Shown here piece by piece: positions 23,995 to 35,148 of a DNA stretch of 64,000 bases. Numbering within the stretch: the first letter of the stretch is position 1; each line of letters opens with the position of its first letter. The notes under the pieces were generated by a model that ran no database searches, was not told the origin of the DNA, and saw only the letters and a program-made list of their open reading frames with translations. Position numbers and translations under genes: made by a program. Source of the stretch: Ailanthus altissimus (lineage: Eukaryota > Streptophyta > Magnoliopsida > Sapindales > Simaroubaceae); NCBI GenBank assembly GCA_946807835.1, contig OX327695.1, forward strand, positions 30,406,001-30,470,000, read 5' to 3'.

Positions 23995-24590
23995 TATGGG
24001 CTAATTTAGTAATGAAGTCCTCCATGTAATTGATGATGCCAAGAAATTGTTATATCTGGGTTTTGTTCAATTGGGAGTGGGGAAAGTTGTGAAATTGGTT
24101 AGCTATGTGAGGTTAGAGGGTATAGGTACCATTACTAATGTGCATCATAAAGAAATCAATCTCAGAAAGGCCCACCTGACACTTGGTGGGAGAGATCATA
24201 ATTCCGTATTGTTGCAAAAGATCTCTGAACTACAGAAGCAGTTTGTAGTGAGAATCAGCGTTAGTGAGAATAGTAGGATGTCATCAATGTACATCAAGTC
24301 GTTGTTTTGAATAGGCTCAAAAATCTTCATCATTACTTTTTAAAATAGTAAAAGTGTTGTTTTTAATTTGAACGACATGACCGTCTATCGGTAATGGTAA
24401 GTTGGGGTGCAGAATGCTATTTTGTATCTTTCTTGGGGATGGATGCCAAGCTGTTAAAAGCCTGATTTAAGATCAAATTTTGAGAATAATCTTGCTTGGG
24501 CTAACCTACAAAACATGGCAGGTTTATTAGGCAAAGGAAATTTATCATCTTGGAGAGAATGATTGAGTAGATGGTAGTTGATGACTAGTC
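23995..24590 (-). pseudogene. Pararetroviral reverse-transcriptase region
   Basis: On the minus strand, near 24,590, a stretch reads VINYHLLN and then FPLPNK, matching the RT entry region. KFDLKSGF follows at about 24,480. The polymerase motif YIDD is intact at 24,280-24,291 within LMYIDDIL. The thumb ends near FLGIINYMEDFI (about 24,010). Several stops and frame changes interrupt it. The YIDD box and FDLKSGF place it with pararetroviruses or gypsy, and the neighbouring movement protein decides for Caulimoviridae. Confidence 0.85.
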
Positions 24591-24989
24591 TAGGCTTTTT
24601 CTCAGAGCTATTCACTTCTTTTGTTTATATAAAAAGCTTGACAAGTCTATTGTGAGGAAGTAGACTCAATAAGATTTTATGAAGCAATTGGGTCAGCTTA
24701 TTTGAGGCTATCTGCAAATGCTCGGATTCATTCCGAGATGAGTAGCCTTTGAGGGATTGACGTTAACACTTTTGTTAATCATGTGCTGGATGGGTTTGGC
24801 CAGAGGGATTGAATGGTTCTAGTTGAAGAGATTAAGAGTATGATTCATCATCAGATGATAAGATGGTGAAAAAGGTTTCACTATCAGGCTCAAATTATTT
24901 TGAGTACAGGGATTCCAAGTCATGGTCTTTAGGATTATGGTGGGAAATGATTATAATTTGAGAGAAAACCTTCATTCGTTTGGATTTCT

Positions 24990-25045
24990 AAGGATATTGC
25001 TCAGCAAAGTTACCTTTCTGCTTACATATGAAACAACGATTGGGC
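24990..25045 (-). pseudogene. Degenerate coat-protein zinc finger
   Basis: Minus-strand translation gives a basic run (RRFFKRK) followed by CFICKQKGNFAEQY. A pararetroviral coat-protein knuckle normally reads C..C...GHFA..C. Here the histidine is asparagine and the last cysteine is tyrosine, so metal binding would be lost. Its position between movement protein and RT is as expected. Confidence 0.75.
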
Positions 25046-27230
25046 TTTTTGCTGAAGGCAGGCTTTCTTTTGAAAAATCGTCTCTTTGGCCTTTTCTGAA
25101 ACTAGATTCTCTTGTGATGCTTCTTCTTTTATGTGGAACAATGGTAATATTTTTTAAAATATTTGATAAGAAAGCTTGGATAAGCATTTGCCTTCTAAAT
25201 TTACTTTCCTGTCTTATTGATTTCCTTAAAGAATTTATACCTTGTACACAATTTATCTAATATAAGGAGAATAGATTATTGAATGACATTGAGGGTGGAG
25301 TTGGCAAGAGTTTTCCCTTTTGCTTTTATTATTTTGAGTGCTTCTTGTTCTAAAAGATCTGGGACCAAGTTGAGATAAACTTGTTTAAAGTTTAGGTCAT
25401 CGATACCAAGAATGTAGTATTTCGCCATTGCCTTTCTATAATGAAGTTCTAAATCATTTCACTTAAATGAACAACATTTCATCTCAAAAAACCATTCTCT
25501 GGCTTTGTCTAAGAGTTGGGCTTCTTCGCCAACAAATTCTGCAAAGATGAATCTAATGATCCGTTCTACGGTGTTGTTTTGTCTAATGATTTGCTGTCTA
25601 TATTCACTAAGATGGAGATATCAATATTTGAGGATTCTTTAGAATCTGGTGATTGCCTTTTGGATAACATCTGTAACAGTGGTGTTTGGTTTTTGATTTT
25701 CAATTATTCACTAAGCTTGAAATTCAAAGATTTGATCAATCTACTTTGGTGGAGGTAGGTCATCAAGGGTAAACCAATGACGTTTTTCTGAGTTGTTTGG
25801 TTTTTGAGTGCATAAAGTTCTAGTTGTCCTTTGTGAGGATTAGATTGTTTCATCAGATAAGACTTCATCGAGTACTTCAGAAGATTAAGGTTTCGGTGTA
25901 GTGTTTATGAACTGCGGTAATGAGGTATTTAACTAGGAAGGTGTTTTTAAGGTTGTCTGTGAGCGGCTTTCTAACTAAGTTTGTGTTTCTAAGGAAACGG
26001 AGTTTGAGGATGACACGATAGTGGTCAAGAGGTTGTGTTTTAGGTATAGTCATAAATTGGGAATGAACGGTTTGTGAAAGATTATAAGAGTTTTAGATTG
26101 TTTGGTTTTTGTTAGGGTAGTTAGATATTGGGTTGATGAAGTAGAGGTTGGCTCTTTTCTTTTTGACTTGTGGCTTTTGTTCTTTTTGAGGGAATTAAGC
26201 TTGAGCTGTCTCTAAAGATAGAACTAGTATATGTTGGTAAAGGTATTTGTAAAGGCTAGGTGATTTTGGGTAAGGTGTCTAGTAGTTTCCATGGATCTAC
26301 AAAATTTTATTCCAACCTTACCAAATGGATTTTAAGGTATTTAATTTGTTTTTCTTGTTCAGAAAATAGGAATCTTTATTGGATTAGGTTGAGTATTTCC
26401 TTATGTAGCTTTTAGATCTTATCTCTCAAGTTGTTCAAGATTAACGGATGACTGGTTAATCTAGAGTCAATCTTGGACTCAAGACGTTGCTGTGATTCTT
26501 TAATCCACTGTAGGATTTTAGTTTGTGTTACGACATTTTGGGATTGCCAATTTAGCACAGCTTTAGCGGGAGAGACCTACTACAAAAATTCGTTGGCTCT
26601 ATAGATATTGGGATTTTTGACTTTCCATTGCCGGATTGTGTTTTCTTCAGGATTTTGCTTTGGAAAAAGTGGAGGAAAATCTTGTGGTGTAAATATGCAC
26701 ACTTACAGGATCATTTTTTGCGGATGTTTTGGGAAAAATTACTTTGGCCTGCAAGCAGTGAGTGTTTTGATGGGTTTTGGTCTCTGTTTTGAATATATAA
26801 CGTAGTTGAACTTCCCTGAGGGATGTCCAAGCAGACTTACGTCATGGTTACCATTTTCATATATTTTCTTTGAGAGTTGTTGAGTGTTTTCCTTCTTCTT
26901 TCTTTGTTTTTCATGGTTTTGTCTTTGGACAAAGTATTCATCAACTGAAAATAAATCTGTTAAGCACTGTTGGCAATGACAATAGATATCTCAGTATCTA
27001 TGTCTTGTTACTAGGTCTCAGAATGGGTACATTAGTTTGTCTTGATCATCAAATGCTGAAATGGGTAGACCATCAATGATTCGAGGATCATAGTAGTATG
27101 GGTGAATCATAAATTAGGTTAGAAATCGACATAGTGGTGCGGAGGGACCGGGCTTTTCAAAGAAGATTTCTATTTGTTTATCTTTTCTTTGAAAAAAAGA
27201 ATGGGTAACAAATTGAACAAGTATGAGTGT

Positions 27231-27983
27231 TTATGCCTGTTTATAATAATGTTCGTACTTTGTGACCCACGAATTAGAGAGGAGCTTTATGAGTTCTTTG
27301 TTTGACAACTGTCTGGGTACATAAGTATAAAAGGGTACGTTGTTTGCTTCATCAGAGAGTAGTAAGGCATCCTGGTTTTGGTTTAGTATACTAAAATCAA
27401 GTGCATAATTTTGTATATAATAAACCATTTGATAATGCAAAGTTAAGGTAATGGTGTTTGCCTTTGGCACTGCTTCAGTTATTTAGATCAGAACTTTTAA
27501 TGTTTAAGTGAGGTATGGGTCTTTTATGGGTATGCAGAAATTTGGATACAAGGTTACTAGAACTGTTCTTGTATTCAGGGTAGTTTGAACTGTTCCTATA
27601 CACGCATCATTGTAAGATAAAAAACGTATATCAAGAAGATCAATTCAGGTAACTATTTCAAGACCTTTACGGCTATGAAGGGTTAAAGAAAATTGGACGG
27701 CACCGAAATGAAGATGAGTGTATCCTTGATGGATCCATTGTAAGATAAGGTCTTTAGGGAAATTTATGGGTACAAGTTGTTCTTCAGTGGTGGTTGGTAG
27801 AAGATGTTGGTCAAAGTGTGTGGCTTGAATATATTCCTTGGTTTTCAATTTTTGGGGGTTAATGAGATGCTTGACAGATGTAGTAAACGACTTATGAGGC
27901 TTTAGGAAGGCTATGTATGGGTTAAGGATAGAGAGGTCAGTTATGGGGATTTTATTGTTCTTCAGGGATGTACGTGATTTCAT
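27231..27983 (-). pseudogene. Pararetroviral movement-protein region
   Basis: Two minus-strand frames (27,645-27,983 and 27,231-27,470) carry successive parts of a petuvirus-like movement protein. The first has TEEQLVPINFPKDLI and GYTHLHFGAVQFSLTLHSRKGL. The second has TLHYQMVYYIQNYALD and PRQLSNKELIKLL. They are separated by a frame break. In plant viruses this 30K-type protein enlarges plasmodesmata for cell-to-cell spread. It starts about 175 bp after the primer site in viral sense. Confidence 0.8.
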
Positions 27984-28157
27984 ACAAATGATCTATTTTT
28001 AAAGAGTTGGTACATCGTAAAGAGAGATGGAGAGAGAATAGAAGGAGAGGGGTAACACTGATAATGGTAATTGAACATAAGAAGAGGAGTTACATTTTTT
28101 GAAGAATTCTTTCCACAAGCTAATACAGAATAGAAAGTCAAATATTTTCAAGCGTGT

Positions 28158-28170
28158 GGCTTTGATACCA
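28158..28170 (-). promoter_or_regulatory. Pararetroviral primer-binding site
   Basis: On the minus strand TGGTATCAAAGCC matches the tRNA-Met primer site TGGTATCAGAGCC at 12 of 13 positions. Leader sequence precedes it and the movement-protein region follows it, as expected in Caulimoviridae. Confidence 0.8.
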
Positions 28171-28207
28171 GTATGGGAGTCAAAGCCAGTCCCAAGGTAT
28201 GCTAGAC

Positions 28208-29386
28208 CTATTTCTCTACAATATTATCCCATCACTGAAGACTATTTCGTATTTCCTTATTCATTGAGATTTTTACCCGAACATCACAAAAATGAACTAA
28301 GGATGTTAGAAAATACTCTTACAGAAAAGAACCAAATTATTCCCCCCTTAATTTGGATTTTAGCAAAAGATCAAGCACTATGGAATATCATTCCTCCCGA
28401 TTCATAAGAGCAAAACTAGTCGGTTACTTTCATTCATGACCAAAAAAGAAGACACACAAACATAAAACATACCAGAGATATTGACTCTACCAAACATCAC
28501 CATTCCTTTCTATAAATACCATGTTTCCTAGACATTACCTTATTCCCTCAACCATAGATCTCCTAGCATCATAATGATTCTAGTCACCTACCTAACCTCA
28601 ACTTGACTCTTTTTCAAGATTTTCAGCCACTACCTACAAACAATGAGATCTAGCGTGATCTAGATAATACTATACAGCTAGGGCTGACCCTAGCTGAAGA
28701 GCCTCTATGCTCTCAACTAAGCACGTCTAATATATGGGCCAACTATGACAAATTTCTTACACAAGGATATGATAGTAAAGATAATAACTGGTCCCCTATC
28801 AGCCTATGACCCACGTGAAGAATCTACTTCTGCTAAGAAAAAATTTCACATGGGTCTATCTCTTGAAGTATGTTTAAATTGTTGTCCTAGTTGAATAAGT
28901 GTACCAGTCAACTTTTGTTTTAGCGGCATGCATGCCATATTTAAAAGTTTATGTGTTAAATCTTTTTCATGTTTTGTTTAAGTTTGTCATATGTGTAGTT
29001 TGTAACAGTCATTTCCCCCTCTATATAAGGAGATTTTCTCTTTACCTTGAGGGGAAAAGAATGGTTGAAAAAAAGAAAGAAAATATCATCATGCTTTCCA
29101 TATCTCTCTGAGTCTCCAAATTCTTGAAGCAAGACTAATACAAGATAGTTAAATTGGATCCATTTTAAAGATTTTTATAGAAAATCTCAGAAAGTATACT
29201 CTGTAGTTGCCTCAATGGGGATCATCTACATCACAAATTTGTTATCATATTAAAACTCTTGATCTTGGAATGAGTTGTTGCTAGGTCTCATAAGAGGCTG
29301 ACTACCGTAAGTCTCGCTATAAGCAGAAGGCCGCACTAAGGCAACAGGTCTAACATACCTTGGAACTGGCCTTGACTCTGATACTA
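28208..29386 (+). mobile_element. Inverted partial pararetrovirus copy
   Basis: This 1.18-kb stretch is the reverse complement of 20,919 to about 22,090 with moderate divergence. In viral (plus) sense it holds the C-terminal end of the last frame (stop at 28,405-28,407), the intergenic promoter and the leader. It stops at GACTCTGATACT, close to where the primer site would begin. It joins the minus-strand copy head to head at about 28,207. The 102-codon frame 28,099-28,407 crosses this junction and is not a natural protein. Confidence 0.8.
29021..29032 (+). promoter_or_regulatory. Pararetroviral TATA region, inverted copy
   Basis: CTATATAAGGAG lies about 210 bp after CCACGTGAAG. The layout mirrors the copy at 21,285-21,298. 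It points toward 29,386 and so out of the element. Confidence 0.6.
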
Positions 29387-29387
29387 C

Positions 29388-32350
29388 TGTTCCAATTAAA
29401 TACCTAGTTTAAAAGACTAAAATTCAAAGAGAGTACAAGAAAATCAATTCTTTATTGATCAAATATCGAACTACTTAAATAGTAAAACTTTATTAATTAT
29501 TATGAAAAGATGGTACCGCCAAAATAAAAACTTTTTAATATTATAAATGAATAATAAAAATAAGAATTAAGAATATCTCAAATATTAAATTTGTTTAGAA
29601 AGTATTATAAAAATTATGAAAGTATTGGAAGTAAATTAATTACAAATGAGCAGTACACATATATATAGGCGAAAAGGAAAAAGGGGAGAGGTAGAATTCA
29701 CCAATTTGCCTCCCCCCCCCCACCTTTGACATACCGCCTCGCAACACACCCCCTTGAATTTTACCACTTTAGTTGTATTTTATATTTACTAAGAAAAAAG
29801 TCTAGTGGAACAAAAATTAAGTAAACAAAAAATAAATACAGCTTTTATAATATACAATGGTAGTGAACATGTTTCAAGACTGTCTCATTAAAAACCCTGT
29901 AAGTAAAATCCATTGGGATAAAACCTAATCGAAAGAAAACAATGTACGGTGCACGTTTGTAACTAGTGTGATTCTTCCTCTAGAAGAATGTGCTCCCCCT
30001 TATTAAATGCTTCTCCTTAGAATAACATCTATTAATTTGATAATTTGTTGAGTCGGCGCATACCAACTTTGTGAACTAATTTCTTAAAAGTTGACATTGG
30101 TAGAAATTTAGTGAATAGATTTGTAAAATTATTGGTGGAGCATATCCGTTTAATATCAATTTTCTTACTTTGCTGTAGTTTATGGGTGTAGAAGAATTTT
30201 AGAGATATATTCTTGGTTCTATAGAGAAATATACTTAGTTACATCTTTTTTTATGTATCTGCCTCTAACTTGCGCAATGCAAGCAATATTATCTTCATAT
30301 ATTATTGTTAAAATATTTGTTATAGAAGATAGACTGCATGTATTTTGGATATGATAAATAATAGATTGCAGCTATATGCATTTTCTGCTTACTGTAGTGT
30401 AAAACTCTCAGAGTGATTTGAAGAGGCGTCTACAAAGATTTGCTTTGTGAATTGCTATGAGATTATTGTAAAGTGAAAACGTATTCCGTTTGCAAGTAGT
30501 CTTTTATAGGAATCAGATAAGTTGCCAACATTAATAGGCTTACTATAAAAATTACATTTGGTTTGGTGTATTGGGTTAGATATAATAAAGATTCAATTAC
30601 ATTAAGATATGATACTTATGGACCTAGTATTTTCTCATCATCTTCCTTAGGACTGAATGGAACTTTTTTGGGATCAAGAAATCGAATAACCATAAGGGGT
30701 ACTTAATGGATAAGCTTTATCCATATGGAATAGGGGTAGGAAAAATTCTCGTTCTCGTCTTGACCTAATTTGACTTGTCCTAAAATGTCAATTCGGAATA
30801 GGAACAGATATCTATTCGAAACACGTTCGAAATAGAAAATTCTGTCTCAAATGAGTTGGGTTAGGGTTTAGAAAATTCCTAAGCTTGAATTTTTTGCTTT
30901 ACCCAAATTTCACTGACAAGATTCTTCTTACTCCTCGCAATCGCATAATCTCTAATTTACGTTTAAAAAGTCAACATTTTCTACCTTTCAAAGACCTGTA
31001 TCCTAGATAAATAGTGACCATTGGACATTATTCATGATATTGTTTAAATGAACTATTTATAACGCTATTTATAAATGCTGTTCATCGGCACTGTTCGTTA
31101 ATACTATTCATATATACTATTTTGCACTATTCTTAAAAAAATAGAAACTTTGTAGGGTACTGTGTCATTGGATTCTAATGCTGCGGCACTGGACCCGAGT
31201 TTTTGGAGGACAATACCTAAAGTACTGTTTATGTATACTGTACATTGGGTACTATTTATAATCACTATTTATATTTTGAGTATTTTGGTCTCTTATCAGA
31301 TATTTATCCCAAACAGTCCAATTTGTGTCCAGTTTTCAATATTCTCGTGCCGATAGTCTTTAAACCTATAAAACAAAATCAACATGCGTAAATAGTCAAA
31401 TTATTAGGTTAAATTGAGCAAATATTGAATTTAAGTGGATAAAATATTTTATATAATTAAGCCTTATCCGAATTACAATATATAACGTAATTGGACTTGG
31501 AACGAATCGATTTTTAAAATTAATCAAATTATAATATTTAATGCAATTGAATTTGAAATAATAACATTTAACGCAATTCAAATTGATAATATTTAATGTA
31601 ATTACTAATTGAACTCAAAATTAGATTTGGAATTATAATATTTAATGTACTTAAAATCGAAATTAGATTTATAATAATAACATTTAAAGTATTGAAATCA
31701 AAATAAGATTTGAAATTATAATATTTAACGTATTTCAACTTAAAATTAGATTTGGGATTACAACATTTAACGTAATTGGATTTAAAATGAATTAATTTTA
31801 AAATTAATCAAATTACAATATTTAAAGTAATATTAATCCAAATTGAATTTAGAATAGTAATATTTAACGTAATTGAATTCAAAATAATAACATTTAATGC
31901 ATTTGAAATCAAATTTGAATTTGAATTTTTTCATTTTTTAAAAAATAATTTAGGATTTTTCGACTCGACCGACCTGTATCAAATCAAAACTACACCATTT
32001 TAATGTTAACAATTTAGAAAATTCCCGACTCGACCCGACTCGTTCTGACCCAAGTTTACCCAAGACAATTTCTGACCTAAAATGTGTCCCGTTCTCTATC
32101 TTAATCTGGTTTAAAAATTCCTAAACCTGAAGTTGCCTACCTTTAATATTGAATTTTCTTTGAATCTTTTAGTATAAATAGATTGGTGGATAAAGATTTT
32201 GTTTGATTTTTGTTGGAGACAATAATTAATATTTTCCCAATCTTTCACTTCAAATTCTCTTTTTAAGTATTTTACAATTTTTATGAGTTTTTCAGGAGTT
32301 TCGATTAGATTCATGTTATCTATATATTACAACCACATTATGTCTTTTTA
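29388..32350 (-). mobile_element. copia relic 2, split by hAT-like copy B
   Basis: Minus-strand copia. From high to low coordinates: RT with YIDN and LIETPEKL then YLKREFEVKDW (32,111-32,340); an interruption by the hAT-like element 30,731-32,145; then MDKAYPLSTPM and PKEDDEKILGP (30,560-30,720); and finally the polyprotein end MSTFKKLVHKVGMRRL (about 30,040-30,110). A polypurine tract (AAGGGGGAGCA on minus) lies near 29,995, followed by probable 3' LTR sequence down to about 29,388. Frames are broken in many places. The 5' half is missing or beyond recognition. Confidence 0.8.
30731..32145. mobile_element. hAT-like non-autonomous element, copy B
   Basis: A 1,415-bp element starting TAGGGGTAGGAAAAATTC and ending GAAGTTGCCTACCTTTA. 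The inverted termini agree over TARRGGTAGG. It is flanked by ATATGGAA (30,723-30,730) and ATATTGAA (32,146-32,153), an 8-bp duplication with one mismatch, the hAT length. Removing it joins the copia RT across FNMDKAYPL, the family's usual sequence. It contains array units of the 42-bp type (about 31,480-31,900) and CGACTCGACCCGACTCG subterminal motifs. A stretch rich in ACTGTTCAT-like motifs (about 31,000-31,270) may be a later insertion. No transposase is seen. Confidence 0.85.
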
Positions 32351-34720
32351 TAAATATACATGGACATATTAGTGTTTGATGTTGATTAAACAAGGTGTAT
32401 GCATGTGGTATTTGTGTCCATTATACATATATATGCATCAAATACATACATATGTATCAAATACATACATATATGCAACGGAAACTTAAAAGTAAATAAT
32501 GAACATAATTTAAAACTTATTAATCACACTAATACAAAGATTGAGAATTATCACCTATACAGCCTTTGGATTAAGAGCTGTTTGAGTCCACCTGAAGAAT
32601 TACCGGTTAATAGTTCTAGCAATCAACTGTGGTGGGCTTGATTATATAGAATAGCAGTTTTCAATCCATCACTAGTTTAACACTTTAAACCTTAATTTAC
32701 TTGTTTTTCCTTTAATCAACACTTGATTAATAAACACAAATAATTGTAATGCTTTTAATAACCAAGGTATATTAGAGAAGATGATAAATAGTAAACTCAA
32801 CGATTGAATTCAAAATAAAAGAAACAATTTCTTTCTTTTTACTTCTCTCAAATGGCCGGCCATTATAAAAGGCATTCCCCCTTTGTTTCAATTTTAAACA
32901 CATATCTAGTAATCCAAAATTAACTTTTAATTTAACTAAATTATAGTTAACACTTAACTTAAGTTTAATTTAACTTAACTCAAGTTAACTTTAACTCTAA
33001 TTAGGTTAATATTCTTGTCCAACAAGTAGTTAATATTTAAATATTTAATTAATCTAACTAAAGTTAATATTAACCATAGTTAGGTTAGTTTATGTTTTTT
33101 TTAAATAAATAATATTTAAATATTTAATTAACTTAACTTTAGTTAACTATTTAACCTATGTTAAGTTATGGATTATTTAATTATTAAATGAATAAATATC
33201 TTGAATATTTATTAATAAATAATTAAATATATGAAATTACTCTTAAGCCCTTATTTGTTTGCTAAGTTAACCCATAGCGAGTCCCACCTAACCACACACT
33301 TGAGTAAACTTAACCAAAAGGCTCATTATGCGGTACGTGTCATTAATTAATTAGTCAACAATAATGGTTAACTAATTAATGTACTTAACTCTTAAATAGT
33401 GACACGTGCACATCTTGAGGGTTCTTGAAATAATTATTCAATTTTGCTAGATTCTACTGGATTGAACTATTTAATCTGGTACACTGTCTCAGTGCACAAT
33501 GAGTATACTTTATAGTGCGGGACTCTCTAGGTTCACATGTCTGATTTGTCAAATAGAACTATTTCATAAATCTGCGATTGATGCCCCATGTACACATCAT
33601 AGATATTACAAATCAGTGTGTTAGAACCTACAAGTTGAGGTTAAAGCGCATACGTATAGTCTTTCTGTCATTTAAATTCTCGATGTGCTGGAACATAGAT
33701 CAACATCGTCAAATTCTCATAAGCTCACCTATGAACTTATCTTCAAATTCGTATATCGGTGAATAATATACACAAACACCTTTACTATATTGTTCAATCC
33801 TGAAGGAAACTCACTTCCCGAATTTATTGCTTATGGCAATAAGACTTTTTGAGATACAATCTCAGATATATTAAGTCCTTATATGAGCTGACGGATTTCA
33901 TATCTACACATATCGAACCCTATGAGCATTGGACTATACCCAACGATACGCAGCGGTCAGACCATGAAAGGTCTCTGACGTCCGTGAAACCTAAGTATGG
34001 TCGATGGCTCACAAGCCCACCATGGCACTCAGGTCAATCTCAGATATATTAACTCCCTATATGAGCTGACGGATTTTATATCTACACATATCGAACCCCA
34101 TGAGCATTGGACTATACCTAGCGATACGCAGTGGTCAGACCATAAAAGGTCTCTGACGTCCGTGAAACCTAAGTATGGTTGATGGCTCACAAGCCCACCA
34201 TGGCACTCAAGTTAAAGGACCACAAATACTACTTAATTCTAGAGTATCTACCTTTTACAACTTACATAGAATATCTTTTGGGGTTCTTAGGTCCTTGTGA
34301 GTCTATTCAGTACCCAGTCTTTATTCAATACTTGTATGCCTATATGAGTTCCAAGCTCATGGTCGGTTAGGAATAATTATCTGTACCCTACAAATATAGA
34401 CACACACTGACTATATAACCGACAAACTTGTATATGTGAAAATAGATTACGAATATATTATTTGAGAACATATTTACATAATGATATCTTTTAGCACTCA
34501 TTGCAACTCTTGCAGCTATGACATTACTAGTATACCCTCAGGTCTTTGTCCCATTACAGACAAGGCTCCAACTCATTGGATTTCACTGATTCTTACAATT
34601 TACTAACTCTTAGCAGTCATAATTATTAGTGTTGCTAACTTTTAGCCCTAATCTAAACTCCTTTAGATCAAATTTGAACTCTTTCAAATCATACAATATC
34701 AAATATTTATACAAATAAGG
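32351..34720. other. Probable LTR and flank of copia relic 3
   Basis: Complex, non-coding DNA between two copia relics. It includes a TAAC-rich stretch (32,930-33,190). Sequence near 33,460-34,600 looks like a long copia LTR (CGGACTCTC, GGTCGATGGCTCACAAGCCCACC, CATTACAGACAAGGC). It lies downstream of copia relic 3 in that element's sense, so it is probably its 3' LTR. Ends were not resolved. Confidence 0.45.
33857..34212. repeat. 178-bp direct tandem duplication
   Basis: Two consecutive units (33,857-34,034 and 34,035-34,212) both start CAATCTCAGATATATTAA and end GCCCACCATGGCACTCA plus a few bases. They differ at roughly ten sites. The duplication lies within probable LTR sequence and makes frames on both units look alike. 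Confidence 0.9.
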
Positions 34721-35148
34721 TTGTCACTATTTATTGAACTTGGCACTATTCCAAGCTCAATTACAAACTTGCAAATTTATACTGCTTCTTTTGTTGCTTC
34801 TGAGGTGGTTAAATACTCTATCTCTGTAGTAGAATCACCTATGAACCCCTGCTTAGAGCTCTTTCAACTTGCTGCGACACCGTTGATAGTAAACACATTC
34901 TCAGATGTAGACTTTCTATCATCTAGATGAGACTAAAAGTCTGAATCTGTGTATCCTATCACTAGTAAATCACCATCTCTAAAATGAGAAACTTATTCTT
35001 TGTACCTTTAAGGTATTTCAGGACATGTTTGACTGTCATCTAATGGCTGTCACCTAGATCAGACTGGTACCAACTTGTGACACTTACAGCCATACCAATG
35101 TCAGGTCTCATGCACATCATAGCATACATCAAGCTCCTAACAGCTGAT

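Larger units (their letters stand above)
20919..28207 (-). mobile_element. Endogenous pararetrovirus, genome-length decayed copy
   Basis: A minus-strand Caulimoviridae relic, closest in appearance to petuvirus or florendovirus types. In viral sense it begins with a 37-bp leader piece and the tRNA-Met primer site (28,158-28,170). It continues with movement protein, a CCHC coat-protein region, reverse transcriptase and RNase H, then a last frame, an intergenic promoter region and the leader. It ends at a second primer-site remnant (20,919-20,924). It spans about 7.25 kb, or about 6.4 kb after removing the solo LTR at 22,577-23,463. Frames are broken by many stops and shifts, so it is a fossil. 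It could still be a source of small RNAs, which is inference. Confidence 0.85.

Noticed and set aside
24047..24310. Plus-strand frame of 87 codons
   Set aside because: It is antisense to the pararetroviral RT, whose YIDD box and thumb are readable on the minus strand.
24922..25260. Plus-strand frame of 112 codons
   Set aside because: It is antisense to the pararetroviral coat-protein and zinc-finger region.
28099..28407. A 102-codon plus-strand frame as an independent gene
   Set aside because: It crosses the inverted junction at about 28,207. Its first part is antisense leader and primer site of the minus-strand copy, so it is a chimera by chance.
20919..29386. A replication-competent virus
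   Set aside because: Movement, coat, RT and RNase H regions all have stops or shifts, a solo LTR interrupts the genome, and the zinc finger is degenerate.
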